This document shows positions 27,001 to 37,178 of a stretch of DNA of 64,000 nucleotides, piece by piece. Position 1 is the first letter of the stretch. Each line of letters begins with the position of its first letter. Origin of the DNA: JAHELQ01 sp965603365 (GTDB taxonomy: Bacteria; Acidobacteriota; Aminicenantia; UBA2199). Below the pieces are notes generated by a model. That model did no database searches. It was not told where the DNA came from and saw only the letters and a program-made list of their open reading frames with translations. Location of the stretch: positions 39,481 through 103,480 of the forward strand of contig CBFDCR010000009.1 in NCBI GenBank assembly GCA_965603365.1, in the 5' to 3' direction. Position numbers and translations under genes: made by a program.

Positions 27001-30000
27001 TTAATGGTATATCCGCCATCATTATCTGTAGAAAATTCATCGCCTTTCTTGATGACAACGACGAGGGTATTTTCTTCCTTCAGTTTTCTGGCTATCTGAT
27101 CCCCGATACCCGTTTCATCTACAAACAACAGCCAGTAAGGAGGTGCGGCCGAGTCGAGTTTCTGCTTGAGGGGGAGCTTAGAACGGCGCCATTGGGGGGA
27201 GTAAAACCAATCTACGATGTCTCGCTTTTTCTTAAGTATATCCTCCCCGGTTTGCATCGCTGAGACGGTCCGCAGGGCTCCATCTTTCAGGGTAATTCGC
27301 CTGCTTTCAAAGGGATATGGCGGCAGTGAAATCCGGTATCTCCTTTCATGCCCATAAAACGCCTGCCAATCTATCTCTACATTGTACAGCCATAACTGAC
27401 CGATCTTTTCAAGCAAATAACAATCATCCGCTGTGTTCTCATCCGGATGCCTAACAAGATTTACAGTCAAGAGATTGTTATTTTTATCGGCCAACCGCTT
27501 GCAAAAAGTACTCAAGACTTTACCAGGCCCGACTTCTATAAAAATGCAATTTTTCTTCTTCAACAGCTCCTCTATACCTTCGGCAAAGAGGACGGTCTGC
27601 CGCAGATGCCTGGCCCAATACTCTCCGCCAGTGAGATCGGCCAATGTTATAAATTTGCCGGTGAGGTTTGATAGATAGGGAATCCGGGGATTTTGCGGCG
27701 TTATCTGCCTGGTTTTTTCCCTGAATTTTTGTAATATGGGTTCCATCATCGGCGAATGAAAGGCGTGTGAAGTATGGAGGCGTCGACTTTTGTATCCTTT
27801 TTCGTTCAACTTATTTTCTAAATCGTCTATCTCCTCGATCGGCCCGGATACGACACACAAAGAGGGCGCATTTACAGCCGCCAGTGATAGTGTCCCGGTC
27901 AAGAAGGGCTTGATTTGATCCCTGGATAACTGGATGCTCAGCATAGCGCCGCGGGGCAGGGACTGCATCAATTGGCCTCTTATTGAGACCAACGACAGGG
28001 CATCTTCTAAAGTAAAGACACCGGACAGGGTGGCGGCCACATACTCACCGATACTGTGGCCGATCATAAAATGGGGGGTTATGCCCCAGCGGATCAGTAA
28101 CCTGGCCAGGGCATATTCGAATATAAAAATGGCCGGTTGAGCGATCCCGGTTTGATCGATGAGGCCCGGATTGTTTTCCTTTGCCGAAAAAAGAATCTCT
28201 TTCAAGTCGTAACCCATATGGGACAGGAACAGCTCAAAACAGCGATCCATCTCCTCTTGAAACAATTTTTCCGTCTGATACAGCCCCAATCCCATATTGA
28301 CATACTGTGATCCCTGACCGGGAAACATGAATACCACCGATCTTTTTTTCTCCTTTGAGAAAAATGATTTGATCCGGCCGGAATCTATGGCCTCCAGGGC
28401 CTCTGCCACATCCCGGCCAACCAGCATCCGCCGGTAGTTAAAAAACCTCCTGCCGGTCTGAAGGGTATAAGAGGCATCGGCAAGCTCTATGCCGGGATTT
28501 TTTTGGAGATAGTGTGTCAGGTTGGCCGTGATTTTATCCAGGGCCTGCTCCGTTTGGGCCGAGACGGTCAGCAGTTTCCAGGGGCGGCCGTTGGCTGATT
28601 GCTGAACCGGTGGCGGTTCCTCCAGGATCAGGTGGACATTGGTCCCCCCAAATCCAAAAGAGCTTACACCTGCCCGTAGTGGCCCGCCATTGTTTTCCCA
28701 CTCCTTCAACGTTGTATTCACATAAAATGGACCATTTTCAAAGTCAATTTCTGGATTGGACTTTTCAAAATGCAAACAGGGGGGGATTAATTTGTCCTTT
28801 ACGGCCATTACAGTTTTGATAAAACTGGCAATCCCGGCAGCGGTGTCCAGGTGGCCTATGTTGGCCTTCACCGAACCAAGTGCGCAAAAGCCCCTTTTAT
28901 CTGTTTTAAATACCTCCCTGAGGGCCTTCACTTCAATGGGATCTCCCAGGGGCGTGCCGGTGGCATGGGCCTCGATATAGGTAATACTTTCGGGTTCAAG
29001 GCCGGCTCTCTGATAGGCAGCCCTTATAACCTCTGATTGGGCTTTTACACTGGGAGCGGTAAAACCGACTTTTCTATTGCCATCATTATTAATGGCCGAA
29101 CCCTTGACAACGGCATGAATATTGTCCCTATCGGCCGTTGCCGATTCCAATATCTTTAAGGCGACGATGCCCAGGCCATTCCCAAATACCGTACCGTTTG
29201 CGCCGGCAGCGAATGGTCGGCAGTGGCCGTCGGGCGATAAAATCATTCCCTGTTGATACATATACCCCGCTTTTTCAGTCATCCATGCCGCTGCTCCGCC
29301 TGCCAGGGCGATATAACATTCTCCACAGAACAGGCTCTGGCACGCTTGATGTATGGCCACCAGGGAGGTCGAACAGGCCGTATAGATCGTGGAACTGGGA
29401 CCACTTAAGTTAAATTTATAGGAAAGCCTGGTGCTGATAAAATCTTTGTTATTCAACAACATCCGGGAAAACGGATCGCCATAATCTCCTGTTGACAGCA
29501 GGGTTCTGGCTCGCCAGTTCAAGTTATCCGCACCACCGGCAAAAAGGCCTATAGGGAAATTGCCGGCCTGGGGATCATAGCCCGCATCTTCCAATGCTTC
29601 CCACAGGCATTCATGAAACAGCCTGATCTGCGGGTCCATAATCTCCGATTCGCCTGGAATATAGCCAAAGAATGAAGAATCGAAACAATTCACGCTTTCC
29701 AGGATGCCGTTTGCCTTGACATAATTGGAATTTTTAAGCAGCGGCGAAGAAATACCGGCTTCTATGAGCTCTTCATCGTCAAAAAATGAAATCGACTCCA
29801 CACCGTTCTTTATGTTTTCCCAGAATTCTTCAACATTGTGCGCGCCTGGAAATCTTCCGGCCATGCCAATGACGGCAATATCTGTTCCCGGCAGCCGTGA
29901 CACCCCCGGTTCTCTGCCGGCCGGAGAATCGTCTATGGTGGTCTCTGTTCTCATTAAGAATTCTGCCAGAGAGCTTATGGTGGGATACTCAAACATGATC

Positions 30001-33000
30001 ACCGGCGAGATCTCTTTTCCTACTTTCTCCTTTAATTGATACGCTATATTGAGAATGTCCAGGGACGAAGCGCCGAGCTCAAAAAAGTTATCATCACTGT
30101 CCACATGTTCCAGGTCCAGGTAGTTTTGAAAGATCTCCATACAGATCTGCTCGAACCCATCTGCCGGAACCGTAACCTCTCTCTCCACCTGTTTCGATTT
30201 TTTATCGGACTCCTCGGCGGCCTTTTGCCTTCTCACCTCTACTCCAGCCGAACTGGGTCTGCGGCGATTTCTGGATACCTGCAGCAGTGCCGGTAAATCC
30301 TTAACGGATACGACCACCTGCGGCAGCCCAGCCGATATGATGTACTGAAATGCCTCTATGCCTTCATCGCTCAATATGCCATGGAATTCCGAAACCCGGG
30401 AGAATCTCAGCGAATTCTTTACCGCCTCCACCCCCAATCCGACCTCTTTCCAGAAATCCCAATTGATACTAACCATGAGCATATTACTCTTGCGGCTCTC
30501 TTTTTGGGCAAAGGCATCGAGAAAGGCATTGGCCGCCGCATACCCCACCTCACCAAAAGGCGGCAATATGGATGAAAGAGAGGAACATAAAATGAAAAAG
30601 TCCATATTGTCATTTTTAAAGAGATGGTCCAGGATCAAGGTGCCTGTCAGCTTGGCAGCCAGGACCTTATCTGTATATTCCCTCGACCGTCTGTGAATGA
30701 CGCCTCCATAATCGATTATGCCGGCGCTGTGAATAATCCCGTTAATGCCGTCAGCGAATCGCTCTTTTATGCTTCGGGCCACCCGCTGCATCCCCGGGAA
30801 GTCGGCAACATCGGCAGAGACAACCATTACCTCCGCTCCCAGCTCCTCAAGTTCCCCTACTTTTTTGATCTTGTAACTTAGGCTGTCCTCTTCATCATGA
30901 CTGGCCAGCCACTCTTCTCTCTTATCGGCTTCCGGTAATTTCGATCTAGCGATTAATATCAACCGGGCCTGGACAGTCCTGGCCAGATATTCTGCCAGTA
31001 CCAGGCCAATCCCGCCCAGTCCGCCGGTAATCAGGTAAATCCCGCCGGCCTTTAATTGGGGCACCTTTTCAAATGGTTTCTCGAGATGGATTGGTTCAAA
31101 GTCGAGTACCCAGCGCTGGTTGGTGCGGTAAGCAATGGTGAAATCCGGTGAGATTACCCCCATCTCCTGGATGAGGGACTCAACCAGTTGTTCCCTCTCC
31201 CCGCTGGTTTCGGGAATCTCAACATCTATAGCACAGCAAGACATATTGGGGTATTCGATGGGGATCACCCCCACCGGGGCAATCAGTGTAGCCTTCTCCG
31301 CACATATTTTGTCCTGGTCCAGCACTTTTTGCATATGGGTTGATATTACAACGAATTGACACGCATCATTATAAACATATCGACCCAGAACTTTGGCCAG
31401 GTTAAGTAAACTATGAAGGCCCAGAGCCTGCATCTCCTCTACCCTATTTAGATCCAGCCCGGCTTCAGAATACCCGTCCTCACTTACATTCCAGAGATGA
31501 ACGACCTTCCCGGGGATCTTGCCCATCCGGGTGATCTCCTGAATCAGCCGGCTGCAGTCTTCCTCGTTTCCCGGGGCAATCGTGAATGTCCGGTCATCAC
31601 TCATTTTAAATTCCGGACCTGCATTCACCAGGATAATATCATGTCCCTCTTGCCCCAATTTTCCTATCAATTCCGTGCCGATTCCGTGAGTATCATTAAA
31701 CACGAGATAACAGGCCGGGCCTTCATCCCGGTGAGATACCCCTTTGGCGATTTCCCTTTGCTTCCATACAGGCGCATAGAACCAATCGGCAATATCCGGT
31801 TTTTTTGCCAGGGGAAGCCTTTGGGAGGCACCTTTCATGAAGGCACTCTTTCCCATCTGAAATCGCCGCCTCTCAAATGGGTATGTAGGTAAGACGACCC
31901 TATATCTCTTCTCCTTTAGATAAAATTCCGGCCAATCGATATCTACGCCATAGAGCCACAACTGACCGAGTTTGTTCAGCAGCAGACAGTCGTCGGCCAC
32001 TCTCTCCTTTGGATGACGGATGAGATTTACAATCAGGTGGTCTGCCCTTCTGTCCTTGTGCTGCCTTACAAAGGTGCCCAGGACCCGACCGGGGCCGATT
32101 TCGGTAAACACCGAATGTTCCAGTTTTAACAACTCTTGAATGCCGTCTGAAAATCTAACCACACCTCTTAACTGCTTTGTCCAATAAACCGGGCTGGCGG
32201 CATCTTCGGCCTTGATCCAATCTCCTGTTAGATTCGATATATAGGGAATCTGTGGTTTATTTAACTTAATTTGTTTTAGAGGGGCACTAAATTCTGCCAT
32301 CACATCATCCATCAGGGCAGAGTGAGCGGCATGGAAGGTATTGAGCCGTATGCACAGCAGCTTCTTTTCCCTCATCTGTTTTTCAAACTCTTCAATCGCC
32401 TCCTTCGAGCCTGACACGATACAGGTGGGGTCGTTCACGATCGCCAGGGATATTTTTTCGTTCAGCAGCGGTTTCAACTCTGATTCCCGAAGGGGTACAC
32501 TCAACATGGCTCCCCCAGGTACCTGGCCCATCAACTTTCCCCTGAGGGCCACCAACTTTAAGGCATCTTCCAGGGAAAAAACACCGGCTATACAGGCGGC
32601 GATATATTCTCCCAGGGAATAACCAATCATCCCCCCAGGCCGAATCCCCCATTTCATCAGCAGCCTGGCCAGGGCATATTCAAAAGTAAAAATGATGGGC
32701 TGAGTAAACTCTGTCCGGTCGATCAGATTGGCGGCGGCGCTGCCGGAATCGTTGGCCTGGCCGCCTGCAGGATAAAGAATATCCTTTAAATCACAGTCCA
32801 TGACACCGTTTAATATGGAAAAACAGCGGTTCACCTCATCTCTAAAAAAAGGTTCGGTCTGATAGATACCCAGGCCCATATTAATATATTGCGACCCCTG
32901 ACCGGGAAACATAAACACGACCGTTCGCCTTTCGCTTTCGGCGGCGAATGTCTTCACTTTTTTTGAATTTTTGGATAGGACTTCGATGGTCTCTTCCAGG

Positions 33001-34511
33001 TCGGCACATACCGCCATCTTCCGATGGCTAAATACCTTTCTGCCCACCTGGAGGGTGTAGGCTACATCCGAAAGTTCGGCGGCGGGATTCTTCCTGGAAT
33101 AGTCCAGCAAATTTTCTGTTGCCCTATCCAGGGCGGTCCCGGTTTTAGCAGAGAGTACTATCAATTTAACTGGCCTGCCGTCAGAGATATCTTTGTTTTG
33201 GGGCGCTTCCCTGAGAATAACATGGGCGTTGGTGCCGCCGATTCCAAAAGAACTGACACCGGCTCTTAAGGGATACGATGTGTTTGGCCACTCTATTAAT
33301 CTTGTATTTACGTAAAATGGGCTGTCCTCCAGGCCAAGTTTTTGATTGGGGGTCTCAAAATGCAGACTGGGAGGAATCTGTCTGTGTTTGATCGATAGCA
33401 CAGTTTTAATAAACCCGGCAACGCCGGCAGCACAATCCAGGTGACCGATATTGCTCTTTATTGCTCCAATGGCGCAGTGAACTTTTTTATCGGTTTTAAA
33501 AGCCAATTTTAAGGCTTCGATTTCAATCGGATCTCCCAGGCTGGTGCCGGTTCCGTGGGCTTCTATATAAGTTATACTCTCTATATCAATCTCGGCCAGC
33601 AGGTGAGCCGCCCTGATCACCGCTGCCTGTGCTTTCGTACTGGGGGCAGTAAAACTGACCTTTCGATTGCCGTCATTATTGATGGCCGAAGCTTCAATGA
33701 CCGCATGGATAACATCTCGATCTGCCAGGGCCGCTTCAAAAGGTTTTAAGACGACTACCCCTACTCCATCCCCCCCGATTGTGCCGTTTGCCTTTGCATC
33801 AAAGGGTCGGCAGTGGCCATCGGGAGAGAGGATCATGCCTTCCTGGTAAAGGTAACCGGTCTTCTTCAGCCCCCTAATCGTGACTCCACCTGCCAGGGCC
33901 ATGCTGCACTCTCCATTCAGTAATCCCTGACATGCAAGATGGACAGCGACTAAGGAGGTTGAACAGGCTGTCTGAACGGTAAGGCAGGGGCCTTTGAAAT
34001 TCAGTTTATAAGAGACTCGACTATTCAAATAGTCTTTATCGTAAAATGTCCCGGCTTCAAAAAATGCGGATGTATTGTACTGTTGGGCCAAAATGTGGGC
34101 CACCCAGAAGGGATTAAATGTATTCCCGGCATAAATACCTATAACGCCTTTATACGAATCGGGAACATATCCTGCGGATTCGAGCGCCTCCCAGACACAC
34201 TCATGGATAAATCGAAATTGCGGGTCCATCATACTGGCTTCACGGGTAGTATAGCCAAAAAATTCTGCGTCAAAGCAATCGATATCGTCAACCACTCCCC
34301 TGGCTTTTACATACCCTGGATTTCGCAGCATATCGGGAGATATCCCATCTTCTGCCAGCTCGTCATCTGAAAAAAAAGTAATGGACTCGACCCCGTTGGC
34401 CAAATTATGCCAGAACTCCTCAATATTCCTAACTTCCGGGAACCTGCCGGCCATACCGATTACGGCTATTTCCAGCCCGGTACCCGGGAGAAGCATGTCC
34501 TTCTTACTCAT
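24006..34511 (-). CDS. Bimodular PKS with C domain: KS-AT-KR-ACP-KS-AT-KR(degenerate)-ACP-C
   Basis: A 3501-residue subunit. Module 1: KS (Cys near 183), AT (GYSLGEY near 632, HAAH near 727-730), KR (TGGLGGIG near 1167, YAAAN near 1324; intact), ACP (LGASS near 1483). Module 2: KS (Cys near 1713), AT (GHSIGEY near 2153, HAFH near 2249-2252, malonyl type), KR-like domain with IGGLGEIE near 2687, where the last glycine of the NADPH loop is Glu although Ser and Tyr (YSSAN near 2848) are kept, and ACP (LGGDS near 2995). A complete condensation domain ends it (HHIISDG near 3174). It should add two C2 units after serine, the first reduced to a hydroxyl and the second probably left as ketone. The C-terminus reads DDDFAFEQVKQ, again a DFxF-type tail. 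GAGG lies 9 bases before the ATG. Confidence 0.95.
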   Translation of the reverse strand: MSKKDMLLPGTGLEIAVIGMAGRFPEVRNIEEFWHNLANGVESITFFSDDELAEDGISPDMLRNPGYVKARGVVDDIDCFDAEFFGYTTREASMMDPQFRFIHECVWEALESAGYVPDSYKGVIGIYAGNTFNPFWVAHILAQQYNTSAFFEAGTFYDKDYLNSRVSYKLNFKGPCLTVQTACSTSLVAVHLACQGLLNGECSMALAGGVTIRGLKKTGYLYQEGMILSPDGHCRPFDAKANGTIGGDGVGVVVLKPFEAALADRDVIHAVIEASAINNDGNRKVSFTAPSTKAQAAVIRAAHLLAEIDIESITYIEAHGTGTSLGDPIEIEALKLAFKTDKKVHCAIGAIKSNIGHLDCAAGVAGFIKTVLSIKHRQIPPSLHFETPNQKLGLEDSPFYVNTRLIEWPNTSYPLRAGVSSFGIGGTNAHVILREAPQNKDISDGRPVKLIVLSAKTGTALDRATENLLDYSRKNPAAELSDVAYTLQVGRKVFSHRKMAVCADLEETIEVLSKNSKKVKTFAAESERRTVVFMFPGQGSQYINMGLGIYQTEPFFRDEVNRCFSILNGVMDCDLKDILYPAGGQANDSGSAAANLIDRTEFTQPIIFTFEYALARLLMKWGIRPGGMIGYSLGEYIAACIAGVFSLEDALKLVALRGKLMGQVPGGAMLSVPLRESELKPLLNEKISLAIVNDPTCIVSGSKEAIEEFEKQMREKKLLCIRLNTFHAAHSALMDDVMAEFSAPLKQIKLNKPQIPYISNLTGDWIKAEDAASPVYWTKQLRGVVRFSDGIQELLKLEHSVFTEIGPGRVLGTFVRQHKDRRADHLIVNLIRHPKERVADDCLLLNKLGQLWLYGVDIDWPEFYLKEKRYRVVLPTYPFERRRFQMGKSAFMKGASQRLPLAKKPDIADWFYAPVWKQREIAKGVSHRDEGPACYLVFNDTHGIGTELIGKLGQEGHDIILVNAGPEFKMSDDRTFTIAPGNEEDCSRLIQEITRMGKIPGKVVHLWNVSEDGYSEAGLDLNRVEEMQALGLHSLLNLAKVLGRYVYNDACQFVVISTHMQKVLDQDKICAEKATLIAPVGVIPIEYPNMSCCAIDVEIPETSGEREQLVESLIQEMGVISPDFTIAYRTNQRWVLDFEPIHLEKPFEKVPQLKAGGIYLITGGLGGIGLVLAEYLARTVQARLILIARSKLPEADKREEWLASHDEEDSLSYKIKKVGELEELGAEVMVVSADVADFPGMQRVARSIKERFADGINGIIHSAGIIDYGGVIHRRSREYTDKVLAAKLTGTLILDHLFKNDNMDFFILCSSLSSILPPFGEVGYAAANAFLDAFAQKESRKSNMLMVSINWDFWKEVGLGVEAVKNSLRFSRVSEFHGILSDEGIEAFQYIISAGLPQVVVSVKDLPALLQVSRNRRRPSSAGVEVRRQKAAEESDKKSKQVEREVTVPADGFEQICMEIFQNYLDLEHVDSDDNFFELGASSLDILNIAYQLKEKVGKEISPVIMFEYPTISSLAEFLMRTETTIDDSPAGREPGVSRLPGTDIAVIGMAGRFPGAHNVEEFWENIKNGVESISFFDDEELIEAGISSPLLKNSNYVKANGILESVNCFDSSFFGYIPGESEIMDPQIRLFHECLWEALEDAGYDPQAGNFPIGLFAGGADNLNWRARTLLSTGDYGDPFSRMLLNNKDFISTRLSYKFNLSGPSSTIYTACSTSLVAIHQACQSLFCGECYIALAGGAAAWMTEKAGYMYQQGMILSPDGHCRPFAAGANGTVFGNGLGIVALKILESATADRDNIHAVVKGSAINNDGNRKVGFTAPSVKAQSEVIRAAYQRAGLEPESITYIEAHATGTPLGDPIEVKALREVFKTDKRGFCALGSVKANIGHLDTAAGIASFIKTVMAVKDKLIPPCLHFEKSNPEIDFENGPFYVNTTLKEWENNGGPLRAGVSSFGFGGTNVHLILEEPPPVQQSANGRPWKLLTVSAQTEQALDKITANLTHYLQKNPGIELADASYTLQTGRRFFNYRRMLVGRDVAEALEAIDSGRIKSFFSKEKKRSVVFMFPGQGSQYVNMGLGLYQTEKLFQEEMDRCFELFLSHMGYDLKEILFSAKENNPGLIDQTGIAQPAIFIFEYALARLLIRWGITPHFMIGHSIGEYVAATLSGVFTLEDALSLVSIRGQLMQSLPRGAMLSIQLSRDQIKPFLTGTLSLAAVNAPSLCVVSGPIEEIDDLENKLNEKGYKSRRLHTSHAFHSPMMEPILQKFREKTRQITPQNPRIPYLSNLTGKFITLADLTGGEYWARHLRQTVLFAEGIEELLKKKNCIFIEVGPGKVLSTFCKRLADKNNNLLTVNLVRHPDENTADDCYLLEKIGQLWLYNVEIDWQAFYGHERRYRISLPPYPFESRRITLKDGALRTVSAMQTGEDILKKKRDIVDWFYSPQWRRSKLPLKQKLDSAAPPYWLLFVDETGIGDQIARKLKEENTLVVVIKKGDEFSTDNDGGYTINPGRIQDYHDLFGKLRQAGRIPDRIVHLWGVAAADDQDILLDQFKKAQVLGFYSLLYLVKALVHHPVNEDFDISVVANDRFDVLGEQNTAPGKNTVSGLIKVVSQEYPNIRCRSIDIELPSHKNEEEKLANQMLVELKSDFSDRVVVLRNGLRWVQFFEPIPLEKTTPGRQLLRKGGVYWLIGGLGEIELSLAEHLSRTVQANLILSHDLSFPHRKDWDHWLSVHPQGDIVSRKIEKLQAMEELGPGVMIFEAVPDNRDQMRAVAAAVRERFSGINGVIYSGSLKNIDIFRSIADEDEPHVEKLFKQKVYGLYVLAEILSEMEMDFCLFMSSLSSILGGLGFAAYSSANSFLDAFARQGSQSSPVTFLSLNWDRWSFEGKQPGIPDPTSLTIEEGIEAFQRILNWGESGQVAISTTDLQARIDYWVALQTKDDMPLDSSDDFDSFQSRPNLLTPYVEPRDEEEKKLSDIWQSFFGIEQIGINDDFFELGGDSIKAMTLITRIHKELDTRLPLTEIFKSSTIKGMAGYIKGAIREKYRAIEPAEKKEFYPLFSAQRRLYIVQQMYPEGTGYNVPYTYVLSGELNLELLAATFKKLIWRHESLRTSFQDRDGEVLQKIHDNVEFSIEHDHGEADEKKVIKHFIRPFDLSRPPLLRVGVIRLAEMKHIFIADMHHIISDGVSQLILTRDFLDLYSGKELPGLRLQYRDFSEWQQREAGTDEGAYRQQEAYWLREFSGNIPLLRLPLDYERPGVKDFDGNFVMFSLGEELSTKLYQLTRDSDTTLYMILLAAYNVLLNKYSGQEDIIVGSPVPGRPHADLLYIIGMFVNMLAIRNRSGGEKSFNYFLLEVKEKVLGALDNQNYQFEELTKKLGLQGDPGRNPLFDAVFEMQSIDIGENRPAETTLKVAPYPLGENIKAPFDLILSTFENSGLINMRLTYSTRLFKESTIELIIRHYREIAAQVTDNPEIRLQDIVLSHQLVKIEPDIEQDSDDDFAFEQVKQ

Positions 34512-37161
34512 TTAGAATTTCCTCAACCTGTCTTCTTTTTCTATTTTTCAGATTACTCCTGGCCTCATGCATCGATTTAAACCACTCGTTATCTTCCTCG
34601 GTAAAATCGTCGATCTCTCCTTCCTGTTCCAGATAGCGAACAAAGGCATCGATAGTGGGATAGGTAAATAGTTTTACGGTCTGTATATTTATATTTAACA
34701 ATTCCGTCAACTGCATTCCCAGTTGAATAATCTTTAAAGAATTTCCGCCCAACTCGAAAAAGTTATCATGAATACCCACTTTCTCCTGTTTGAGAATTTT
34801 TCCCCAGAGTTCTGCGACTTTCTTTTCAATTTGTCTTGTCGGTTCGACAAACTCTTTCCCGGAGTCAATCTTTTGGCCCAGCGAACTCAACGCCCTGCGA
34901 TCCATCTTGCCGGTCTGCGTTAGGGGAATTCTATCTACCTGGAAAAAATAAGACGGTATCATATAATCCGGCAGCTCCAATGAGAGGTATTCTCTTAAAT
35001 CATCGGAGTTGAACGGTGCGGCAGGATCATCCCCGGCAGTCCGTCGAGGGACAATATAGGCAGAGAGAGCGCTGTCTTCGCCGCTGCCCTGGACGATGAC
35101 CACCGCCTCCAGGATAGCCTCATGCTTCAATAACCTGTTTTCAATTTCCCCCAGTTCGATTCGAAATCCTCTTATTTTTACTTGATTATCTATTCGACCC
35201 AAAAATTCTATATTCCCATCTGGCAGCCATCTGGCCAGATCTCCGGTCTTATACAGATATACTCCTGAAGATAAGGGATTGGGAACGAATTTTGTCATAT
35301 TCAATTCAGGCACATTTAAATAGCCCCGGGCCAGGCCAACCCCGGAAATATGCAGCTCACCGGTAACGCCAATGGGCTGGAGGTACATATCTTTATTAAA
35401 AATGTACAGGCGTATATTGTCGATGGGCTTGCCGATGGGTATGCTCGAAAATTTCTTATATTGGGAACAATTGAAGTAGGAGACATCTATGGCCGCCTCG
35501 GTTGGCCCATACAAATTGACGAGTTCTGTCCGCCCCACCCCATCTACTAAATCGTAAAATTTCCGTACCTGATGTTCGGTTAAAGCCTCTCCACTGGCAA
35601 ATACCCGTCTCAGGCTGGCCAGTCTGACAGAATCCCCCGAAGCTTCAAGATATTCCAGGAATATCGTCAGCATCGACGGTACAAAGTGCATGACGGACAG
35701 CCTGTACTTCTCAATCGCCTCTATAATTGTCTCTGGGTCCCTCTCTCCTCCATAGTTGAGCAAACAAACCGATGCACCGTGAAGCGACCACCAGATCAAC
35801 TCCCATACGGAAACATCAAAAACGATTGGCGTCTTTTGCAGTATCACATCTTCCGGCACCAGGGGATAATATCGCTGCATCCAGTTTAACCGGTTCACCA
35901 ACGAGCAATGCTCTATCATCACTCCTTTGGGATTCCCGGTGGACCCGGAAGTATAGATCACGTAAGCCAGGTTATGGGGCCCTGGCCCGCTGGCAGTATG
36001 GGAGGCGGCGTCGATGGGGGCGGCAGAAGAGAGGGAAATGTCCTGAATGGTCAATAATATCTGGGTGCCACTGTCGGAGAGTATCAACCTGACCCTCTCT
36101 TCCGGATAATCGGGATCTATAGGTAAATACGCACCACCGGCTTTTAGTATCCCCAAAATCCCCTGTATCATCATCACGGATCGTTCCGCCATTATAGCCA
36201 CGATGCTGTCGCCGACAACGCCTTTGTGCTTCAGGACGACCGCCAGTTGATTGGCGAGTTGGTCTAATTGCCGGTATGTTACAAAGATATTTTGCGCCTG
36301 GGAGAACGGCAGCATTATGGCAATATGGTGCGGTGTACGCTGCGCCTGTTCTTCAAAGAGTTCAGGTATGGTGTTGTTATGGGGGAATTCGGCATCGGTA
36401 CGATTGAATGTACAGAGTATCTGCTGTTTCTCCTCCTCCGGCAGGATATGTAGATAGAGAAGCCGGGTGTCAACATTAAAAATAGCCTGCTCAAGCAGAT
36501 GGCTAAAGACACCAACGATTCTCTCTACGGATGTCGGCAGGTAGAGTGCAGGGTTATATTCTACCGATCCTTCAATATGGTCATCGGTTCGGTTAAAGAT
36601 AAAACGCATATTCACTTTAAAATCTTGAATATATTTTTTTTCGTGAATATTCTCCAATAAGACAACCATATCAAACAAGGGAATATTCAATCGTTCCAAT
36701 AATCTTTCAATCGGGTAGTTCTGGTGTTTGACTGCCTCAAGCAGCCTCTCCCCCACATTGAGTAAAAACTCTTTAAAAGTCAGATTTTCTTCGATTTTTA
36801 TTCTCAATACCAGCACTGTATTGATAAAATCCCCTTCATTTTTCTGTCGATAGATGGGTGCTCCTAGAGTTATATCCTGATCGGCCGTATATTTATGAAG
36901 CTGTAGGACCAGTACCGATAATAGTGTAATATACAATCTTACCTCGGAGCCTTTGGTTAATTCCGCCAGTCGTAAAAATGTCTTTGAGTTCAATTGAAAG
37001 TGGCAGGAATCCACACGGTCGCCAGATAGATCTTTTCTTTGATTATCATAGGGGAAATAACTCTTTTGAAGATCGTTAGATAATTGCCCTAGCCAATATT
37101 TCTCTTCTCTGCTTTTTTGATTGGCGGCAACTGCCAGTTTATCGAGATTTACTCTATTCAT
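34504..37161 (-). CDS. NRPS module: truncated C domain-A (serine predicted)-PCP
   Basis: An 885-residue protein starting at an ATG with only a weak Shine-Dalgarno. Residues 1 to about 240 are a condensation-domain C-terminal lobe: KYWLGQLSND...FPYD at the start, FINTVLVLR further on, no HHxxxDG. The A domain has TSGSTGNPKG near 404 and A10 NGK-type (TGKMDRRAL) near 749. The PCP has LGGNS near 806. The pocket read by eye is D-V-W-H-F-S-L-I-D-K, one change from the classic serine code DVWHLSLIDK. The upstream protein ends in a complete C domain, which probably supplies catalysis in trans. The C-terminal tail is rich in Arg/Lys and overlaps the following KS gene by 8 bases. Confidence 0.94.
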   Translation of the reverse strand: MNRVNLDKLAVAANQKSREEKYWLGQLSNDLQKSYFPYDNQRKDLSGDRVDSCHFQLNSKTFLRLAELTKGSEVRLYITLLSVLVLQLHKYTADQDITLGAPIYRQKNEGDFINTVLVLRIKIEENLTFKEFLLNVGERLLEAVKHQNYPIERLLERLNIPLFDMVVLLENIHEKKYIQDFKVNMRFIFNRTDDHIEGSVEYNPALYLPTSVERIVGVFSHLLEQAIFNVDTRLLYLHILPEEEKQQILCTFNRTDAEFPHNNTIPELFEEQAQRTPHHIAIMLPFSQAQNIFVTYRQLDQLANQLAVVLKHKGVVGDSIVAIMAERSVMMIQGILGILKAGGAYLPIDPDYPEERVRLILSDSGTQILLTIQDISLSSAAPIDAASHTASGPGPHNLAYVIYTSGSTGNPKGVMIEHCSLVNRLNWMQRYYPLVPEDVILQKTPIVFDVSVWELIWWSLHGASVCLLNYGGERDPETIIEAIEKYRLSVMHFVPSMLTIFLEYLEASGDSVRLASLRRVFASGEALTEHQVRKFYDLVDGVGRTELVNLYGPTEAAIDVSYFNCSQYKKFSSIPIGKPIDNIRLYIFNKDMYLQPIGVTGELHISGVGLARGYLNVPELNMTKFVPNPLSSGVYLYKTGDLARWLPDGNIEFLGRIDNQVKIRGFRIELGEIENRLLKHEAILEAVVIVQGSGEDSALSAYIVPRRTAGDDPAAPFNSDDLREYLSLELPDYMIPSYFFQVDRIPLTQTGKMDRRALSSLGQKIDSGKEFVEPTRQIEKKVAELWGKILKQEKVGIHDNFFELGGNSLKIIQLGMQLTELLNINIQTVKLFTYPTIDAFVRYLEQEGEIDDFTEEDNEWFKSMHEARSNLKNRKRRQVEEILNE

Positions 37162-37178
37162 TCTCGGACTTATAAATA